DNA of 64,000 nt from Benincasa hispida (Eukaryota; Streptophyta; Magnoliopsida; Cucurbitales; Cucurbitaceae), in NCBI RefSeq assembly GCF_009727055.1, contig NC_052352.1, forward strand, positions 22,300,511 to 22,364,510. The letters are read 5' to 3'. Below the pieces are notes generated by a model, which saw only the letters and a program-made list of their open reading frames with translations, searched no databases and was not told where the DNA came from. The first letter of the stretch is position 1. The number at the start of each line of letters is the position of its first letter. Position numbers and translations under genes: made by a program. Of this stretch, positions 32,568 to 46,224 are shown in pieces.

Positions 32568-35500
32568 CTAATAAGTTGTTCTTTTCTTGTACTTGCTCTG
32601 CACCAAGCCCAACAGGAAGTCTGTAAATATGTGTTCATATTCCGGCATTTTCCCATACCCTACAACCATAATAAGCTTCAAACATCATTAACAGAACTAT
32701 AGGGGAGGCAGATCAGGAAAAACTACATAATACTTGGATCCTGGTTGATGCAAGATTGATTTCACGTACATAAAAGATAAACACTCACCAGGGAAGTAGT
32801 TGATATCAATGACATAATAGTGATCTCTAGTTCCATACTCTCGAATAATGTCCAGATTGAATAAACGAAGCCCCTGCATAGAGGTATAATAGAACCACCA
32901 TATGAGCACAATCTATTTTTCCCAGCACATGAATTGCCCCAAGAAAGATGAGGAAAATGAGCAAAAGCCCTACCAGTCTACGTCTGAGTTCCTTTGCTAG
33001 TCTCTCTAATAGAGGTCGTGGAGGAAGTTCTGCAGGGAAAAAGTATACACCATGTTAAAAATATGGCACTAAGAAATTCTGATTTTCCTATAATAAAAGA
33101 TGTTCCCATGTGCTATCACTAGATATTGATAATCTAAAGTTCACGTCTTAAACATAGATACATCTATCACGAATGCAGTAATTGATCCTTAACTAAACAA
33201 GTAGAGAAAGACATCTAAGGTGTCAAAGGACCATTCTTCAAATTTGACGACTTACCAGCAACACAAGGGTCTAGATCTGCATCATCAGCAGATGCTGCAG
33301 CATGAGAAACTCTTGGGAAACGATAGATGCCAGCACTTTTCAATACCTCCCACATGCTAACATTTGGTAAAGAAAAACGTCTGACCACTTTTATAGCTTC
33401 ACCAACAATGAAGACCTTAAACATGACACCTCCTGTCACCATGAATAATAGCAATTCAGAAACAAAATTCAAGACCCCAAACTATGGATGTAACATGGAT
33501 TAAAGGGAAGAAGGTTAGAATTACTCACCATGGTTGACAAACTCCTGGAGAACAAGAGGAGGCTCAAGCTTTTGGAGGGAGTACTTATCATAAGCTAGAG
33601 ATAGTTGATGGGACTTTTCACTTCCATCAGCAACCAACGGTTTAGCAACTGATTCAAATATGAGAAATATGTAAGGATCAAGTGTAAAAATATAAGATAT
33701 AAATAGCAACAGGAGATATTCTTGATCGGTTACAAAAGTCTTAGATAGCAATAAAAATAAGGATAAAGCTTGTTAGACACTTTATAATATTTTTCTTTAG
33801 TCAAAAGAATTATATTCTGGTCTGTAGTAAACAAATTCCATAAATGAACAGAATCAAGCGTATTTAACAAAAATCACTCCTCTAGATTGCGTAGAAGACA
33901 ACACCAACTCAACTACATAGGGCTTGGTATCACATAGATATACATACCAAGAGGAAGTTTTAGCCCGACATTCACCACTGCATCAGAAATGGACGATGCA
34001 TCTTTCTTTATGACTAATTGTTTTGGAACACCTACTTTGCCTGCACATCAAAAAAGGTCATTTACATTCAGTAAGTTTCAGAGAGTAATAACCATATGTG
34101 GCACTCAAGAAACACATTCTCAATATTTACCATAAGATTCACATAAGTCCATGTCAGCAACTGCTTGAAGCATAGATTGCCGATTGTGTAAATGCTGTAT
34201 CGCATCTGGAGGATCTAGGACAGTCACTTCTGGGTGTGTTTGTCTGTATTCCTACAAACATATGCAAAGAGGGTAAGAAAAGAATTGGAGTTAAATTTGC
34301 AAATGTTTCAGACATTTTCTTTATGAAACTGCATTTTTGTAAAAGCAAAATTTTCACATATATATGGTCCATCATGGTCAAATGGACACCAGGAAAGGTC
34401 AGGAAGCCAGAATACCCGAAAAAGAAGAAGATGATGAAGGAATTTTCAGCTACTGCAAAAATGAAAAGAATAGGATAGTTCAACTATTCCTTTGTTCAAC
34501 TATTCCTTTCATACATCTAAAAAATCTTTTTACTTGATTAACCGGGATGCAAATAACATACTGAATTTTCCAATGACATGCTATGTAGAAATTAACAACT
34601 GATACTCATGGCTGAGGAATGGATTCAAGAGACCAGGAAAAGACAACAAAATATATTTAAAGAATGAAGACAATTAAAAGCTAAATCACGTATGGGTTCT
34701 GTTGTCCTGTCCTGTTCACAAAGAATCAATTGAAAAATGACAATGTCAATTTTATTTATTTATTTATTTTGAAAAATGACATTCACTATCTACAATCCAC
34801 GGTCACTTAAGAGTTAAAACTCTCCAAACTACTCAGCCTAGAACTAAGGAATCTGAGAAATCAAGAAAGAAAAAAAAACACTAAATGGTTAAATTAATGC
34901 AAACTATTCAAACCAAGTAAGAAATAGATTAAAAATTGAAATTGCGTTATTTCAGACATTAGACAACCTTGCTATATACTCTGTAAAATTTAAGAATATG
35001 TATTAGTTTGAGTCCTTCCAAACATAGAATTTGGATAGAAAGTAGCATTAGAGAAATCGATCACAATATAACTTTCATAGACCACAATCCTAGATCACTT
35101 GAACATCCTAGCTATTTTCTTCCAGAAAACTTGTAGATGATTCAAAATGAGACGCTTCAAATAGAAACAATTAAATGTCAGATGATACGTTATTGAACTG
35201 TAAATAAAAAGATAATAAAGTTAGAAGACCCTCAAATTTTCTAGTAGCTGAGAATCCTTTAGCACCTATAACCCAGCACAAGCTTTTCCTTGTTCGCAAA
35301 CCATGAGCAGAACATTCATCTGACTGGAAGCTTACAGTTGAGTTGAGGACGAGGAGGAGGAGGAGGTCACTTACATAGCCTAATCCTATAAATCAGACTT
35401 TCTAGCAGAATTTAGAATTAATTAGGCAACTCTGAAGCCAACTAAGTTAGGCTAATCAATATTGAAATGGGTAGCCATATACTGTGGAGAATGGAACCCA

Positions 35501-36946
35501 TAAAAGTCGATGCAAATCAGAAGTCGCCAATTCTTGTTTTGGCAAAAAATTCCAAGAAAACCTGAACAAATCAGCCATGTGGTAAGAAGTGGAGACATCC
35601 TCACTTGTTGGAACCTTAAGGCCACGACCTCAACTACTGGGTCATGATTCATGACGTAAGAGAATCAGTCTGCACATTACGCAGATGTGGATGAGCTTTA
35701 TAAATCAAAATTAGTTAGCCGAATAGCCAATGTCAGTGATCATTCGACTCCAACCATGTGAATAGATGTCGCATAGCATACAAGTTAGTTAATACAGAAT
35801 TACATTCCACGAGGTGTAAATGTAATTTACACAACTAAAACAAGTCAAACTAAATTGATAGTCAATAGAAGACCAACCTCGAGAATCTGACGCCACTCTT
35901 TTCCTGACAACTGCATGTTAGAAAAACAAAGAGAGAAAAAGGGGTTGTGAGAAAAAGTTGAAGACCCATAAGCACCACATAAAACTTACTACATACTACT
36001 GGGACCCAGTATATGGTAGAAAATTTATAATTGGTTGATGCATGTAATGTAACCCACATGTGGTGGAAGAAGGATTATGAATTAAACTCTGAGAAAGATA
36101 TGGATGGTTCTCCCCACCCAACATCAAAATGTTTCTTTCAAGGAAATACTACCATAGAAGAAAGTTTCAAAGAAAGACTAACCTTGTGTAAAACAATGTC
36201 AAAAGGACCCTGATCCGACAGAGGTCTGTTTTGATCAATTGCAACAAACAATATACCTTTGTTCCTGCATTTCCCAGAACAAAATATAAGGTAAAAAAAT
36301 GACAATCGCTCAATAATCTTCATGATGTGAGACTAATGATAGCGAAATTGATCAGACCCATTTTAAAAAAAAAAAAATCTCAGAATTTTATTTTTAGGAT
36401 CCAATCTTAATTGCAGCCTCAGAATCCCAAAGAAAACAAAGAAACAAAAATACAAGTTGATTAATCAGCTCATTCTCAATTACGAGATTTTTGGAACATT
36501 CTGATATTTTCCCACCATTTCCCCCTTCTTCCCTAGGCAAAAGAAAACGACGTAAGCAGCTCTGGAATATATTCCTCTATGAAACAATAGCCGGAAATAG
36601 AGATTCATACATTTCTGAAACAAGAAGAAAACGGAACAGGCCCTCTACAGAAATCAAAATCAATCAAAACCCCATCCCATTGAAACCCAAACAATCAAAG
36701 AACAAAACACGCAGAATAAACGATCAAAGCAAAAGAAAAGACGATAACGGAGCTTGGTATATACCTAGCTAATCCTTCAAGCTTAGGCTTCATAAAACTC
36801 TTGGTCTTCTTGGAGGTAAGAGCATAGCCAACAACAACCACCTTCCTTTGATGGGCATTCGAAAACCTAGACTGAAGCGACACCGTTTCTTCCATTTCAG
36901 GTGCGCCTTCGTTGGCGTTGTAAGGCGAATCTTCCTTCAACCTCAT
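32568..36946 (-). CDS. ITPK3: Inositol-tetrakisphosphate 1-kinase (ITPK2/3 type)
   Basis: Ten coding exons on the minus strand give 346 aa: 36946-36765, 36264-36183, 35910-35878, 34251-34131, 34040-33948, 33648-33529, 33432-33256, 33029-32974, 32873-32789 and 32659-32568 (stop TAG). Every intron is GT...AG and the phases join exactly. The enzyme is an ATP-grasp kinase that phosphorylates inositol tris- and tetrakisphosphates (Ins(1,3,4)P3 5/6-kinase and Ins(3,4,5,6)P4 1-kinase activities are known for the family), feeding phytate and inositol pyrophosphate synthesis in the cytosol or nucleus. Visible motifs are [16 protein letters not shown] (36-51), FDIVLHK with H87 and K88, [13 protein letters not shown] (172-184), QEFVNHGGVMFKV (205-217), and Mg ligands D296, D311 and N313 (NLD and VIDIN). 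The start is the first ATG in frame (MRLKED); upstream codons are open but lack an ATG. The length and the [13 protein letters not shown] and GPFDIVLHK wording favour ITPK3; ITPK2 usually has a longer N-terminus. Intron 3 (1626 bases) is the longest. Confidence 0.93.
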
Positions 36947-37168
36947 AATTTCTTCCTCCGACAAATTCAGTGCGTGCAAATCGAACGAGAAACGGAGAAG
37001 AAAATGGAAAGAAGCGTAGAAAATGCAGGGAATTGAGGAGTAACGGAGTTCAAATGGCGGAAGAAAAGAGAAGAAAAACGGGGAAGAAAATTAGATTCAA
37101 AGAACCAAAAGAAAAATGTTCAGGAGAAGAAGAGGAGGAGGAGGTATAAGGTGGAAGTGGAGATGGGT

Positions 37169-37177
37169 TATTTATAG
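37169..37177 (-). promoter_or_regulatory. TATA box of the ITPK gene
   Basis: The minus strand reads CTATAAATA, 223-231 bases upstream of the ITPK start codon, followed by a CT-rich leader (CCTCCTCCTCTTCTTCTCC in complement). Transcription would start near 37140. This is inference. Confidence 0.5.
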
Positions 37178-39381
37178 ACAGATTTTTGGTTTTTGAGTTT
37201 CACAATATAAATAGAAAAAGAAAAGGAATGGTTTCTAGCTGTACTGTTTTTATTTTTTATTTATTTTTTATTTTTATTTATTTATTATTTTATTTATTTT
37301 TTTGTTAAAAAAAAATGAGTTGGAAAAAAAAGAATATTTGTTTTTTTTTTTTTTTTAAGAAATTTTATAAAAATAAATGACTCCACGCGCTGTGGCCAGT
37401 TTTACACGTTTTGAATTCTCTTGCGTTCAACAAAGTTTAGGCAAATCCATGGCAAGCCGGTTTGTTCTTGTTTTTGTTTTTTTTTTTTTTGTCTAAATTT
37501 TATTCACCGATAATAATACTTTTTTTTTTAATTTATTTATGAAAATGGGGAATTTTTTAAAAAAAATGTAGAATGGGGTTTGATCGTTAATTTTAGGAGT
37601 TTAAGATTTGATCAACGATTTAGAAAGTTTAAAAAACAGTTTGATATAGTTGGATATGTGTAATATTGATTCTCTCTTAGTATATATACTAGATAATTGT
37701 TATGTTGGTTAAATCTAGTAAAATAATTGGGAGTTCATTTAACTTCCTAAAATGAATGTTTGCTTTTGAGACAACTTTATTAGCAATTTACTAACTTGAT
37801 TGTTAGACCATATGTGTAAATTAATGTGATTTGATTAAATATGTAGTTTGGTAAATTCTGTAGTTAGATGAAGATGTTGTAGGTTTATGAGGTATAGTAA
37901 AAAACTCGAATGGTGATATTATGTGAGAGCATAAAGTTTTTAAACCATAAATGGTTATATTGAGCTCTCATAAATAATATTAGTTTTGAATGAAGACATG
38001 TATTGATCAAAAGAATGAAGACACTTCCAAAAGTTGAACTTTACCCCTATAGATGGAAACGGATTTTTTGACACTTTGAAACTTGCTAACAAGAAAGAAT
38101 GATTGTTTTGTTAATGAATTACGATTCATTGTAGATATTTCAAGATAAACATAGATGTGAATTAGGCAAATAATTTTATCCTTACAAATTGAATTTAGAA
38201 TTTAACATTGCACGATCTATCTTGCTACACGCAAAGAACCAAAATCATATGTAAATTTAGCTCGAAAAACACTCTCGAGCAACTTTTGCTGGCATCAAAG
38301 ATTATCTTCAACTTAAGTTATGTCATCTTCATTTTCATATTTACTTAAAAAAGAGTTGTATTCACTTTTGACCATTTTGATGCCTAATTTTTGCTGTTGT
38401 AATTGTTTTAGTTAATATACACATATAACAGTTGTACTTTCTCAAAACTTCACCAATCTTACCTCTTTTAAAATCTACGACTAATTAAGTTATACTTGGA
38501 TAAAGTTAATTAGGTTAATGTCAACAAAAGAGTGAAATGTACATTGAAGGCTAAAGACCTATTTGAATTATTAGTGGAAAAAAATCTTTTAAAAAAATGT
38601 TATTTTTATTAAATTTTTTTGATAAAAAATATTTTAAAATATGCTGTAAAAATATTTCAAAAACTATTTTCAACCGTTAAAAAAACGCTTCAATCTTTTT
38701 TTAAATAGTTTATTTTCAAAAAATTTAAACATTTTAAAATTTTAATCAAACCTACACTAAAACTATTGGTTAAAAGATACTCTCCCTATTTGAATGGCTC
38801 AATGCTGTAATGTATGACGTGGCTTTCCATTGTTAGAGGATAAGAGTGGATTTTGTAATTCCCCTTTATTTGAGAATATATAATATTCATTATTCCCCAT
38901 TTTTTAGGCATTGATTAAAAAGCATTAACCATCTTATCATATCATTATTCTCAAATTTTGAGTATTTATACTTTTTTTTTTTTGGAATCCCCATTTTTGT
39001 TCTTTCACGTTTCAATTCTATAAAGCGGGTGTAGAATTATACTTTTTCTTTAATACTATTTAAGATTCCGATAATAGAGCATTTTATTTTCAATTAAAAA
39101 TGAAAAAACATATTTTAGTACATTTGTTATTATTGAATATATACGAGGATTGTTTCCAATAAAAGAAAATAATCCATTTATTTATAAATATAACAAAATA
39201 TCATTGTCTATCACGAATAAATAGCGATAGATATGGATAGACAACGACATTTTACTACATTTTTAGTAATTTTGTCAATTAAGTCAATGACCCTATATAT
39301 AACCTTTCAACTCAAAATAAATAACAGATAAAAATAATAATTAATTAATTAAATTTAGTTTTTTAAATAAAAATATTTAGT
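37178..39381. other. AT-rich intergenic sequence
   Basis: No gene is supported. Low-complexity TTTATTTATTT runs lie at 37245-37310. A weak copy of the TCTATC/GATAGA repeat lies at about 39180-39300. Confidence 0.4.
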
Positions 39382-39388
39382 TATTTAA
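39382..39388 (+). repeat. Target-site duplication TATTTAA (left)
   Basis: Seven bases are repeated at 40299-40305. Confidence 0.5.
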
Positions 39389-39492
39389 CTAAGAAACACA
39401 GACATAGATACAGATACATGATATGGATACGATACGATATGGTGATATGGTATTTCTAAAAAATTAAAATTCGGATATGTTGAAGATGAGTT

Positions 39493-39560
<68 letters not shown>

Positions 39561-40298
39561 GTTATGTATGTATGTATGTATAATGTTAATTAATTACTAT
39601 AATACTATTTTAAGTTAGATTAAAGTAGATTCAAGAAGAGAGTGAAAACTTGAAAAAAAATCCAGCAACGTCGAGTGATTGTGAGCAACTAGGAAAGAAG
39701 TAGAAGATGAAGATTGAAGAAGGAAGTTGAGGATTGGTGGTGACACATGATTTAAATAGTGAGAGAGAAGGGAAGAATGAAAGATTTAATTACGTTTCAG
39801 CTTTTTTAATTTTTTATGTTTTTATCATTTTTAATTTATTTTGTTTGGATTGCTATATTTGTGAGTGATTTTAAAATGGTTAAATCAGTTTTTTTATTTT
39901 CAAAATCACCGTGAAACATGTTTAATCCTTCAAAACTAATTTTGACGATACGAAAATTGCATTTAAAAGTGTAAAATTGAAAACTAAATTAATTTTGAGT
40001 AATTAAAAGTGTGTTTTCAAGTGATTTTAAAAATGAAAAAGGTGATTTTTTATGATTTTAAAATCACTCATAAACATGCACTAAAATAAAATGGGTTATA
40101 GGTTGGGCTTTTTAGGTGGTTAGGCTTAAATTTGAAAAAAAAAAAAAAAAAATGACCCACGTATCTCGAAGCAATAAAAATTAAAAAATCAGATATTTCA
40201 AATCACGTATCAGACACGTATCTACCACGTATCTGGACGTATCGTATCCTATTTGATACCGATTTTCTGCACAATTAGAAGTATCTGTGCTTCCTAAG
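39389..40298. mobile_element. Non-autonomous TIR element (0.9 kb)
   Basis: The left end CTAAGAAACACAGACATAG and the reverse complement of the right end, CTTAGGAAGCACAGATACT, form inverted repeats. They are followed on both sides by GATACGATACG-type words. TATTTAA flanks both sides. The interior holds a (TA)n run at 39494-39554 and no coding region. Low-copy ATAC-rich ends like these are familiar from plant MITE-like repeats. The superfamily is not certain (7-base duplication). Confidence 0.6.
39494..39554. repeat. (TA)n microsatellite
   Basis: Two TA runs are separated by AATATT, followed by (GTAT)n at about 39555-39580. Confidence 0.95.
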
Positions 40299-40305
40299 TA
40301 TTTAA

Positions 40306-43085
40306 GATATTATCAACTATCCCTAGATTTGTGTCTACTCACTCTCAAAAGAAAAAATTGTATCTCTGATTTTTGAATTTTAATTTCATATCTAATAAGT
40401 CGACTTATTTTATTTACAAAATTAAGAAAAAAAAATTAAAGCCACAAAATTTAATTTATGTTTATGTACATTTGTTAATTATTAAAAATGAATATATTAA
40501 ATACTTATTAGATGCAAAATTTCAAAGAAAATATTAGATATGTTTTTTTTATATATTAGATATATTAAGATTGAATCTATTAAATACAAGCTTGAAAATT
40601 TAAGTACCTAATAGGCACTTTTATGGTTTAAGAACCTATTAAGTCTAAGCTTTAAATTCATAGACTAATTTTTCTACCATAAAAAACTTATAATTAAATA
40701 TTTGATTTAGAATATAAAGAATTTAGTTTGATTAACTATTTGATTTTTAAAAGTTGTATTTATTTTCTCACAATTTTTTTAACCATAATTTTATTATTTT
40801 TAAACAATCGCTTGGATTGAACCATATTTCAAAAAAAAAAAAAAAAATTATTATTTTTTTTAAAATTCTCAAAATTTTATTTGAATATTGAAAACACCCT
40901 TTGCAAAGAAATTATGTCATAAGTGGAAGTAAAATTGTTTATAAGAGCAAATGAAATGGTAAGAAATAGACTTTTCAAATTTTTTAAGATTTGAAAACTT
41001 GTAAATATTTGATATAATATTTTATTGAATTTGTAGAAAGTTTGAAAATATATAAAGATTTGGTATATAAGATTTTGGAAGATTATATGATATTTGAAAA
41101 AATAACAGAATCTCAACATGTAATGACCGATATATTAAAAACAAGTTGATTTTTTTAAGTAAATCTCAGTAGCCAACGTCGTCTGAGACCGATCGAAAAA
41201 AATTATACTATTAAAAAAAGATGTTAATTTTGAAAAGTGAAAACTTGATGAGGCTATTTCTGATAATTTTCAACTTAATTTTCAAAAATAAAAAACAAAA
41301 TGATCATCAACGAGATCTAAAATGATTGAAGAACCTAAATTTATTTTATAAATTAGTTTATTCACCCCACAATATTTCCAGATATATTACTCACATTCAA
41401 AGGTTCAACGTTCTTATTTCCACCAATGAAACATTCTTTAGATTTTTTTAAAAAAAGTAATGCTGATTATTATTTAAAAGAATTATTTTTTTTATTGAAT
41501 TACATATATCATCGATTAATCAGTGAAGACTTGTCAATATTTATGAATATAATTCAACTTACATAAAATATGTATCATCAATTAAGAAATTAAAGATTCA
41601 AGTATTTATTCTCACATATGGTTGAACTAAAAGGAATCTATGGACCAAAATTTAACGAATATTAAATCAAATCATATAAAAATAAAGAAAAATCAGCCAA
41701 AGTAATTTGTGAAAAAAAGAGAGGAAAGATTTTGGGCATACCCACAAAAGAGATATATGTGGATAAACATTGCAAAAGAGAGCAAGATATTGTAATATCA
41801 GTGTTGAACTCCATATATGATATGAGTATGAATGGCCTTTAAAGACGAACAAAAAGAAAAAAACAACACCCAAAACGTTATTTTATTTAGTCACTGTCAT
41901 GTAATAAATAATAGCAATAATAATAATGCCCTAACATATCAGACAATATTTTAATTTAAGAAAAGAAAGTGCTTAAGTCCGAAGTTGCGGTAGTTTTGTA
42001 TACAAAACCAGACCTAGCTAACTCCATCTCCATAACAATTATATATAAATGACATAGGTGTTTTATTGGTGCAAAAAAACACGTTTGCAGTATTGAACCT
42101 ACAACACTCTGCTACTTAAATTTGTACATAAAATGTATAATTAAGTCAAACACAAAAATAAGGTTAGAGCTTTTATCCTTTGAAGATTACTTCTTTTTAT
42201 TTTAAAGACGTCGAATGAGACTATTTATAATGTCATTCGTCTGACATTCGCTTATAGTTACGTGTAACTACGACGATGTCAAGGTAGTTGTAGCATTTGA
42301 GACTGTAGGCCACCATGTTGAGCCCAATTCAATTATTTCTCGATTGATATATATATATTCACTGGCTCGACTAGTTAGCCTGAAACCCGAGTTTCGAGTT
42401 TTAACTTTTTCCTTTTGGAGTACCCATTTTCTCATACCATCTTTCAATTTCTCTTGGACTTGGGGTCTTGCCTAGATGGCTGTCAATTTAATGAATATTT
42501 TTTAAATTCTAGATTATCCCTTTTTTACATTTAGATAATTAATTATTATTGGTTGTGTGTTGTCTATTATATATATATAATATAGGTTAAAAATATATTT
42601 TTGGTGTGAAAATCTCTTCTAATTTTATTTCTAATGACTTTTAAAGTTCTAATTTCATCTTCAAAGCATATGAGAAAAAAATATATTAATGACATGACAA
42701 GGATAATAAATTTATGTCGATATCAACATGAGGGATGAATCGACATTTGTGTTACATAAAAAAAATGGATGAAATATGAAAAAGAAGAAAAATCATTATT
42801 AATGAAAATATAATATACACAATAAACATTTACCTCATATAAAAAGACTAAACTATCTATCTATTTATTTAAATATATGTTTTTTTTGTATGTTATATAT
42901 TTATATCTAATTTCATTGAGACTTGCATGAAATTGAAAATTTAACCTTTTGGTTGAAAACAACAGTTTAAACCATAGACTATGAAAGAAATCAAGTTAAA
43001 AATATTTAGTGTATTATTATTTATAGACTGGGAAATATTCTTTCAAATTAAATATTACTTTAGTTTATGTGCCCTTGACTTTAGT
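40306..43085. other. AT-rich intergenic sequence
   Basis: No gene, RNA or terminal repeat is recognised over 2.8 kb. Open stretches (40877-41119 and 41667-41873, minus) have noncoding composition. Confidence 0.4.
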
Positions 43086-43089
43086 TTAT

Positions 43090-43620
43090 TTTGACATGTG
43101 TATTTTTAAATTATTCTTTTTAATCTCTATACTTTTAACCTTAATTCATTTTGATCCATATACTTTCAAAATATTTATTTTAGTTCTTATATTTTTTGTT
43201 GGAAAATTGCATTGTATGTCGCACACATTTTAAGAAACCAAAGTTATGACTTCAACTTTTTTGTAATTACAGATGTAGCAATCATATAAAAATCAGATAA
43301 CAATCATATAACAATCACATAGAAACCACATAGCAATCAAATTTTCATTCAGAAGTTTTTTTTTTGACATGTTTACAAAAAAGCAAAATCTAAAGACATA
43401 CGCCTAATTTTTAATTTTTTTTAATTCAAGTTGCAATTTCTCCATTTTTGTTTTTGAAATGAGGTTCTCGCATTTTCAACTTTAGTTCTTTTAAAAAGTG
43501 ATTATTTTGATTTTTTAGAAGGAAAACGATTAGATTAAAATAAAATATTTGAAAGTATAGAAATCAAAATGAATCACTAAAATTAAATATTTTTAAAACG
43601 ATAAGGATGGATATATGGAC
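43090..43620. mobile_element. Foldback-type MITE, TTTAGTTC family (copy 2)
   Basis: Left-arm words (TCTCTATACTTTTAACC, TTCATTTTGATCCATATAC) are matched by the inverse on the right (GAAAGTATAGAAATC, AAAATGAATCAC). It has no ORF. Ends are approximate. Confidence 0.5.
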
Positions 43621-44107
43621 CAAAGCCAAGTCCGAGCTTTCTAGTATCTCTAAATTCGATTTTTTTTATTTTACTAAAAGAATCTCTAAATTCGATTTGG
43701 TTGAAGACTAAAAATTGGGAGATAAATGTTTGTTTGAATAATAATAATAAAAAAAAGATATGGTTTTAATTTTTAATTTTTATTGGGAATAAAAAAACAC
43801 AAAATAAGGAGTTGGGGGAGGTGGAACTTTCAAAAAAGAGAATCAATAGTACCATTTTATTTAGGGGAGGGAGACGCACAAATAGAAATTTGCGGCATGT
43901 ACAAAAGATTTCGAGTTTAGATTCCAAGACGTGGACCAATTGGATTTTATTTCTTAGATGTCTCTAGAAGGAAATTTCTAATCTCTACTCAATAGATATC
44001 ACTCCTACTCATCATTTGAGATGACCAGTTCGATTCTTAGATCTTAAAATTAATGTTATTTGACTTATGTTTATATCGATAATTTTTTTAATACATGAAT
44101 AATACAT
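43621..44107. other. AT-rich intergenic sequence
   Basis: Nothing is recognised. Confidence 0.35.
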
Positions 44108-44182
44108 ATGACTTTTACAGCTCAATTGGTATCAAGTATATACTAGGTTCAATCTCCCACCTATGTGTTATTTAAAAAAAAA
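44108..44182 (+). repeat. SINE-like tRNA-derived repeat
   Basis: CAGCTCAATTGGT resembles a pol III A box and GGTTCAATCTCC fits a B box, about 20 bases apart. An A-rich tail (TTTAAAAAAAAAAA) follows at 44172-44185. No complete tRNA cloverleaf is formed. Confidence 0.5.
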
Positions 44183-45291
44183 AACTTTTATTTAGCCTTT
44201 GATACTTTATTAAACTATATGTTGCTTTTAGAGATGTCCACATTCCCCATAAAGAATGGAGAAAGAGGGAGTGAGAGAAGAATCTCTCAAAAGCTAAATG
44301 GGAACAGGGACGGGAAATGTTCTTGTCTCCGTCCCCTCCCCAATCTCGTTAGCCTCTTTTCTTATATTTATTATATAATTTAATGTTATGTTGTTTATTA
44401 TTATTTTACCAATATTATATATCAAATTTCAAGCTTTATTGTGTTTATCGATTAAGATATTGAATTAGTGTACAAAAATGGATATGTTTGAATTATTATT
44501 TTATTTTTATATATGAGTAACTTGATATGTAATTATTTTTTTATACTAGAAAATTTGAGTAATTTCTCTTTAAATTCTAATTATCCATGTGGAATTAATC
44601 ATACAAAAAAATAGTAAGAAATTTAACTATTTAATTAAAAAAAATTTGAAATACTGATTTAAGTTAATTAATTTTTTAATCAAAGAAAAACAATGTGCAT
44701 AAGAATTTGATCATCTCGAATTCTTCGTGTAAGAAATCATTTTCAATCTCACCCCACTTCGTGGACATCTCTAACTATTTTATTCCATAATTTTGGAGGA
44801 TTCTTAAATTTCAATTTTGTGATAAATAAGAAAGGAAGGTGAGATGAAAAAGTAGTTAAAAAGAAAATTTCATCGTGGAGAAAATTAGTTGTGTCAAATC
44901 ACAATAAGGTGTGGTGGTATTGTCCAAACTGCAAAGCCTATATTTTGGACAGCGCTATGGCGTATAATTATATTCCTCCCCCCATGGTGTGGCTCTAAGG
45001 CAAAGCCACAACTTTTTTACATGATCATGACCATATGTTTGTTTTGTGGAGATAGACACAGGAATTAGTGGAAAAAAAGATGATGCCTATGGAGATAAGT
45101 TAGTCAAATAAAGTGTATGGAGAGACACATATATAGTGGGAAAAAATACATTATTTATTTATTTATTTGTAACATAACATTTCAACCGCGGAACATGAAA
45201 ATATGTACCGATTTATGTATTAGGATCCGTTGGGTTTATGTTTAACCTATAAATATAAAAATTGTTGAGAAAAGATGTACTACGCAAACAA
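44183..45291. other. Intergenic sequence
   Basis: A CCGTCCCC-type repeat lies at about 44240-44360. The rest is AT-rich with no gene recognised. Confidence 0.35.
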
Positions 45292-45299
45292 AATGATTA
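45292..45299 (+). repeat. Target-site duplication AATGATTA (left)
   Basis: It is identical to 45925-45932. Confidence 0.8.
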
Positions 45300-45924
45300 G
45301 TGGGGGTGTTCAAATGACCCAATAACCAAAATAACTCGAATTATCCAACTTAAATTATAAGGATTGAGTTGGGTTAGTTTTATTTTTAGGTTGGATTTGA
45401 TTGAATTTTTTCTATTTTTGTTGGGTTGAGTTTAGACTTGAATAAAAGAAATTGGGCCAACCCACTGAATTACATATATACTAATATATATATATCTTTT
45501 AAAATTGATAAATTTGTAAATTCTTTATGTTTTTCTTTTAAATTGTTTGTTTTTTTTTTTATAAAGTTTAGAATAGATATTTATATTTTTCTTTTAAAAA
45601 TGTTTATTTCGTATAAAGTTTAGAGTAGATATTATAGATATTTCATATGTAAAAATTGAGTTTTATGAGATTTTAATTATTATATAGAACTGAGTTTTAT
45701 GAGATTTTAGTTATTAGATATGTGTTGTGGATAAAATTTAAGTATTTTAAATTAAGAATAAAAGAAATAATAACCCGACAACCCAACCCAATCCAAATTT
45801 TGAAAGTTGGGTTGGGTTAGGTTGGAGAATATGTTTGGGTCATTTGGATTGCCAACTTGACCAACCCAAAATTTAGGTTGGTCTAAAAATATGTCACAAC
45901 TCAATCCAACTCATGTACACTTCT
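45300..45924. mobile_element. hAT-type MITE, 625 bases
   Basis: It starts GTGGGGGTGTTCAAATGACCC and ends CATGTACACTTCT, flanked by exact 8-base duplications AATGATTA (the length typical of hAT). Near both ends it repeats AACCCAACCC and GGGTTGGGTT words (for example about 45778-45830). These make the element largely self-complementary. There is no transposase. Confidence 0.8.
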
Positions 45925-45989
45925 AATGATTAATAATTAAAAAAAAAAAGTAATTGCAATCGATAACATTTTTTCGGATAATAACCAAG

Positions 45990-46180
45990 TGTATAACATC
46001 ATTTTTAAAAAATTACAAATGTAGCAAAGTCTATTAGCGATAGACTTCTATCATTGATAGAATCTTACATGGTCTATCATCCTACTAACAATATGATCTA
46101 TCACTGATAGACTATCTAAATTTTATCATATTTGTAAATTTTTTTTACATTATGTTATATCTGCTAATATTTTGGGTCTG
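45990..46180. repeat. TCTATCATTGATAG-type dispersed repeat
   Basis: The centre contains AGACTTCTATCATTGATAG and CTATCACTGATAGAC. The outer parts are TTTACAAATGTAGCAAAG-like and TTATCATATTTGTAAATTT, which are roughly inverse. Confidence 0.6.
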
Positions 46181-46219
46181 ATTGTTATATTTACAACTGT
46201 CCGTAAAAAACATTATGTA

Positions 46220-46224
46220 ATTTA
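46220..46224 (+). repeat. Target-site duplication ATTTA (left)
   Basis: It is identical to 57102-57106 at the other end of the Sirevirus-like element. Confidence 0.75.

Noticed and set aside
36947..36979. Upstream extension of the ITPK reading frame by 11 codons
   Set aside because: The extension begins with TTG, not ATG. The first in-frame ATG is at 36946, which gives the usual ITPK3-like MRL start.
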